Shown here: positions 61,057 to 64,000 of the stretch, one piece after another | How positions within the stretch are numbered: position 1 is the first letter of the stretch | Layout: each line of letters opens with the position of its first letter | NCBI RefSeq assembly: GCF_004216665.1 | Contig: NZ_SGWY01000001.1 | Location: forward strand, 1,116,001 to 1,180,000 | DNA: 64,000 nt | Direction of reading: 5' to 3' | DNA from: Agromyces ramosus | GTDB lineage: Bacteria; Actinomycetota; Actinomycetes; Actinomycetales; Microbacteriaceae | The notes under the pieces: generated by a model | Told to the model about the DNA's origin: nothing | Databases searched by the model: none | The model's input: the letters and a program-made list of their open reading frames with translations, nothing else | Program-made: the position numbers and the translations under genes

Positions 61057-61985
61057 CAGGCCTCGACGAAGACGGTCGACCAGTCCCGCTTGACGCTCAC
61101 CACGGTGAAGCCCCGATCGGATGCCGCGGCGAGCGCCTTCTGGGCACCCTGGTCGTAGGGCGCATCGCCGCGACCCGTGTCGTCGTCGTGGTGCACGAGC
61201 AGCGCGAGTCCCACCGCACCCCGCCGGATGAAGTCGAGCATCGGCACGTCGCCGTTCGAGTTACCCGCGGCGAGCAGCGGGCGTCGTCCGATGCGGCTCC
61301 AGATGCGGATGGGCTTCTCGTCGCCGTCGTCGAGGAAGTCGAACTCCGCCGTGTAGCGCACCTGCGCGCCGTCCTCGTCGTACCGCAGGCCGAGTGCCGA
61401 GCCGATCACGCGCTCTGGCGGGATGCCGTAGTAGTCCTCGGTCATCGGCCGCATGAAGTCCCGGTCGCCGCCCGAGACGATGTAGCACGTGAATCCGTGC
61501 TCCTCGAGAAAGCGCATGAGCTCCACCATCGGCACGTAGATCGCGCTGCGGTACGCGCGCTGCAGCGTGAGGTGCTTGGCCGTGCGGTAGAACTCGGCCA
61601 CCGAGCTCGCGTACTGCTCGACGCTCATGCCGTCGGTGAGTCGGGCGATCGCGTCGATCACCGTGGAGACGTCGGACTCGTCGCCGTCGTAGTGCTTGTC
61701 GATCGCCGCGCCGAGCCAGCCGAGGTCCCCGCTCACGGCGGCGCGGTACGGCTGGTGCTCGGCGAGCGACGGATCGGCCTCGGCCGCGGCGCGCCACTGC
61801 TGCACGATGTAGTGCAGCTGCGTCGGCATCGGCTTCTCGGTCCAGAGCGTGCCGTCGTTGTCGAACACGGCGACGCGCTGCTCGACGGGCACGGCGTCGG
61901 GGCCCTCGGTGACGGATGCCACGAACTCGAGGATCGCGTCCCGGGCGGCGCCGTCCGTCCACGACGGCAAGGGCTCGTCAGTCAC
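61056..61985 (-). CDS. HAD-family phosphatase
   Basis: A 309-residue HAD hydrolase. Motif I VAVFDNDGTLWTEKPM, motif II TCYIVSGGDRDFMRPM, motif III/IV GRRPLLAAGNSNGDVPMLDF. There is no signal peptide. The substrate is unknown; a role in processing the product of the sulfatase is only suggested by the operon. The GTG start (61985) overlaps the sulfatase stop by 8 nt. Confidence 0.9.
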   Translation of the reverse strand: MTDEPLPSWTDGAARDAILEFVASVTEGPDAVPVEQRVAVFDNDGTLWTEKPMPTQLHYIVQQWRAAAEADPSLAEHQPYRAAVSGDLGWLGAAIDKHYDGDESDVSTVIDAIARLTDGMSVEQYASSVAEFYRTAKHLTLQRAYRSAIYVPMVELMRFLEEHGFTCYIVSGGDRDFMRPMTEDYYGIPPERVIGSALGLRYDEDGAQVRYTAEFDFLDDGDEKPIRIWSRIGRRPLLAAGNSNGDVPMLDFIRRGAVGLALLVHHDDDTGRGDAPYDQGAQKALAAASDRGFTVVSVKRDWSTVFVEA

Positions 61986-64000
61986 GGGCGAACGCCGCCG
62001 CGAGGTGCTGCTCGAGGTCGATGTACGCGTCGTCGGCCACGTCGAAGACCACCTTCTTGATCTCGCCGCCGGCGTAGTCGAACCGTCCGGAGTAGTCCGC
62101 GGCCGACACGCTGTCACCCGAGTCGTAGCCGATGCACAGCCCCTCGCCGCACAGCGCGTAGTGACCGGTCATCGTGCGGATCTCCTCGGATGCGACCGCC
62201 CGGTCGTCGATGTAGAGCGTCGCGGTGCCGTATGACTCGCGGTGCTCGCCGGTGCGTTCCTTCCTGAAGTCGATGCCCAGCACGTGCTCGCCCGCCGGCG
62301 GCATCGTCGCCGACAGCAACTGTGGCTCGCCGATCCCGAGGAAGTTGTGCACGTAGTGCAGCCGGCCGCCCTTCACGAACAGCGCGTGCCCACCGAACCG
62401 AGAGCCTTGCGCGAAGATGACCCCCTGCGTCTGGTCGGTCGTGACCACGTGCCCGAGCACCCGGAACGACACCGCGTGGGTGTTCGCCGCGCTGCGCTCG
62501 GGGATCTCGCTGGTTCCCGGGTAGTAGACGTACTGTCCACTCGGGGGCACCGGGATCGAGAACTCCATGGTGAGGAAGGTCTCGAGGTCCTTGCCGACGA
62601 CGTTCAGGTCGTTGAGCGGCAGCACGTTGTTCGCCTGCGCCTCCCTGAGCCACAGCGCCTTCAGCTCCTCGACCTTCTCGGGGTGCTGTTCGGCGAGGTC
62701 GACGGCCTCGGCGCGATCCTCCTCGGTGTGGAAGAGCTGCCAGCGGTCATTGTCGTAGTCGCCGAGCCCCGAGATCGGTCCGTGCTCGGTGACCGCCTTC
62801 CATCCCCGATGCCAGATGCCGCGATTGCCGAACATCTCGTAGTACTGGGTCTCCTTCGCGGTCGGCGCGTCCGCCGAGCCGAAGCTGTACCCCATCGAGA
62901 CGCCCGAGAGCGGCGCCTGCTGCACGCCGTCGACATGATCGGGGAACTCGACGCCGCATGCCTCGAGGATCGTGGGCACGATGTCGGTCGAGTGGTGGTA
63001 CTGGCTGCGAATCTCGCCGCGCGCGGCGATGCCCTTGGGCCAGGAGATCACCAGCGGGTCCGCGATGCCGCCCTGGTACACGTACCGCTTGAACATGCGA
63101 TACGGCGTCGAGAACGCCGCTGCCCATCCCGTGGGGTAGTGATTGTAGGTGTCGGGCGATCCGAGCCGGTCGAGGTACTTGAGGTTCTCCTCCATGGTGT
63201 CGGGGAACCCGTTGAAGAACTTCCCCTCGTTGACCGAGCCGTTGGGGCTCCCCTCCCCGGAGGCGCCGTTGTCGGCCGCGTAGATGACGAGGGTGTCGTC
63301 CAACTGGCCGGACTCCTCGAGGTAGTCGATGATGCGCCCCACCTGCGCGTCGGTGTACTCCGAGAACCCGGCGTACACCTCCGCCATGCGGCTGAAGAGC
63401 CGCTTCTCCTCATCGGAGAGGGAGTCCCACGGTCGCACGCGGTCCGCCTCGGAGAACGTGCCGTCGGCCATGGGGTTCAACGGCGTCAGTTCGGTCCCCT
63501 CCGGCAGGATGCCCCGTTCGATCATGCGCGGCAGCACCCACTCGCGGTAGGCCTCGTACCCGTCGTCGAACCGGCCCGCGTACTTGTCGATGTACTCCTG
63601 GGGGGCGTGGTGCGGCGCGTGGTTGGCGCCGGGGCAGAACCAGAGGTACCAGGGCTTGTCGGGGTCGGTCTGCTTCGAGTCCCGAATGAACGCCATCGCC
63701 TTGTCGGCGAGGTCCTTCGAGAGGTGGTACCCCTCCTCGGGCATGTAGGGCTGGTCGATGTAGTGGTTGTCCTCGGCGAGCGACGGATACCACTGGTTCG
63801 TCTCGCCGCCGATGAACCCGTAGAACCGGTCGTAGCCCTGCGCGAGCGGCCAGTCCTTCTTCGAGCCGCCGGCCGTCCAGGCGTCGATCGGCACGTTGTG
63901 GTTCTTGCCCACCCAGTACGTGCTCCACCCGGCATCGCGGAGCACTGCGGCCATGGTGGCGTTCGACTTCGGGATGTGCGAACTGTAGCCGGGGAATCCC
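61978..64000 (-). CDS. Sulfatase (partial, N-terminus outside the window)
   Basis: 673 residues are visible; the reading frame continues past the right edge (first visible residues GFPGYSSHIPKSNATMAAVL). The arylsulfatase pattern is clear: GWSTYWVGKNHNVP, LWFCPGANHAPHHAPQEYID, TDAQVGRIIDYLEESGQLDD followed by TLVIYAADNGASGEG (metal-binding Asp-Asn), and KRYVYQGGIADPLVISWPKG. The C-terminal ~170 residues form a beta-rich accessory domain. The Cys/Ser-x-Pro-x-Arg active-site signature lies outside the window, so activity type cannot be confirmed. It heads the operon with the HAD and SulP genes. Confidence 0.92.
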   Translation of the reverse strand, partial: GFPGYSSHIPKSNATMAAVLRDAGWSTYWVGKNHNVPIDAWTAGGSKKDWPLAQGYDRFYGFIGGETNQWYPSLAEDNHYIDQPYMPEEGYHLSKDLADKAMAFIRDSKQTDPDKPWYLWFCPGANHAPHHAPQEYIDKYAGRFDDGYEAYREWVLPRMIERGILPEGTELTPLNPMADGTFSEADRVRPWDSLSDEEKRLFSRMAEVYAGFSEYTDAQVGRIIDYLEESGQLDDTLVIYAADNGASGEGSPNGSVNEGKFFNGFPDTMEENLKYLDRLGSPDTYNHYPTGWAAAFSTPYRMFKRYVYQGGIADPLVISWPKGIAARGEIRSQYHHSTDIVPTILEACGVEFPDHVDGVQQAPLSGVSMGYSFGSADAPTAKETQYYEMFGNRGIWHRGWKAVTEHGPISGLGDYDNDRWQLFHTEEDRAEAVDLAEQHPEKVEELKALWLREAQANNVLPLNDLNVVGKDLETFLTMEFSIPVPPSGQYVYYPGTSEIPERSAANTHAVSFRVLGHVVTTDQTQGVIFAQGSRFGGHALFVKGGRLHYVHNFLGIGEPQLLSATMPPAGEHVLGIDFRKERTGEHRESYGTATLYIDDRAVASEEIRTMTGHYALCGEGLCIGYDSGDSVSAADYSGRFDYAGGEIKKVVFDVADDAYIDLEQHLAAAFARD

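Overview
The window is about 64 kb of very GC-rich chromosome from a Gram-positive actinobacterium. It is most likely a member of the Microbacteriaceae (Agromyces/Microbacterium-like). This rests on the menaquinone genes, a haem-attachment (Ccs) cytochrome c system, a Tad pilus operon of actinobacterial type, many apparently leaderless genes, and the very frequent heptamer GGCATCC/GGATGCC. No plasmid, phage or rRNA genes were seen; one tRNA (Tyr) is present.

Layout. 1-4040: maltose/maltodextrin ABC transporter genes (malF, cut by the left edge, and malE), divergent from a GH13 alpha-glucosidase, with LacI-type operators between them. 4050-5300: a DUF559 endonuclease-like gene bracketed by 56-bp palindromic elements. 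5409-10000: a membrane-anchored M23 peptidase, an inositol-phosphatase-family gene, tRNA-Tyr, and a PH-domain protein with a small membrane protein. 10217-12967: LacI-family regulator (malR-like) plus a second GH13 alpha-glucosidase. 13064-16601: yajQ, a nudK-like NUDIX hydrolase, a two-gene HTTM membrane module (SdpAB-like) and an alpha/beta hydrolase. 16664-24721: a complete Tad/Flp pilus operon of different sequence character. 24830-39699: respiratory quinone region (fprA, hepS-type polyprenyl synthase, menG, menF, menD, menA, menE, menB, menC) mixed with ppk2 and small membrane proteins. 39761-45811: a 2016-residue secreted amylopullulanase. 46432-49374: a large LuxR-family ATPase regulator and a small unknown protein. 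49435-54390: cytochrome c maturation (ccsB, resB, ccdA, resA-like) and a histidine phosphatase. 54453-57999: DyP peroxidase, archaeal-type aspartyl-tRNA synthetase, and a second DUF559 gene with three 54-bp palindromes. 58468-64000: sulfatase locus (formylglycine-generating enzyme, SulP transporter, HAD phosphatase, sulfatase cut by the right edge).

How the parts fit. Starch is probably cut outside the cell by the amylopullulanase, taken up as maltodextrin by MalEF(G), and hydrolysed by two cytoplasmic GH13 enzymes. Matching operator-like palindromes stand at malE/alpha-glucosidase and about 44 kb away at the amylopullulanase, which suggests one LacI-family regulon. The men and ccs genes supply the quinone and cytochrome c arms of respiration. 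The sulfatase, its activator and a SulP carrier form a sulfate-ester use locus.

The most unusual signal is the family of 54-56 bp palindromes around both DUF559 (Vsr-like, REase_MTES_1575-like) genes. The family resembles REP elements with a nuclease partner and may be an undescribed nuclease/repeat system.
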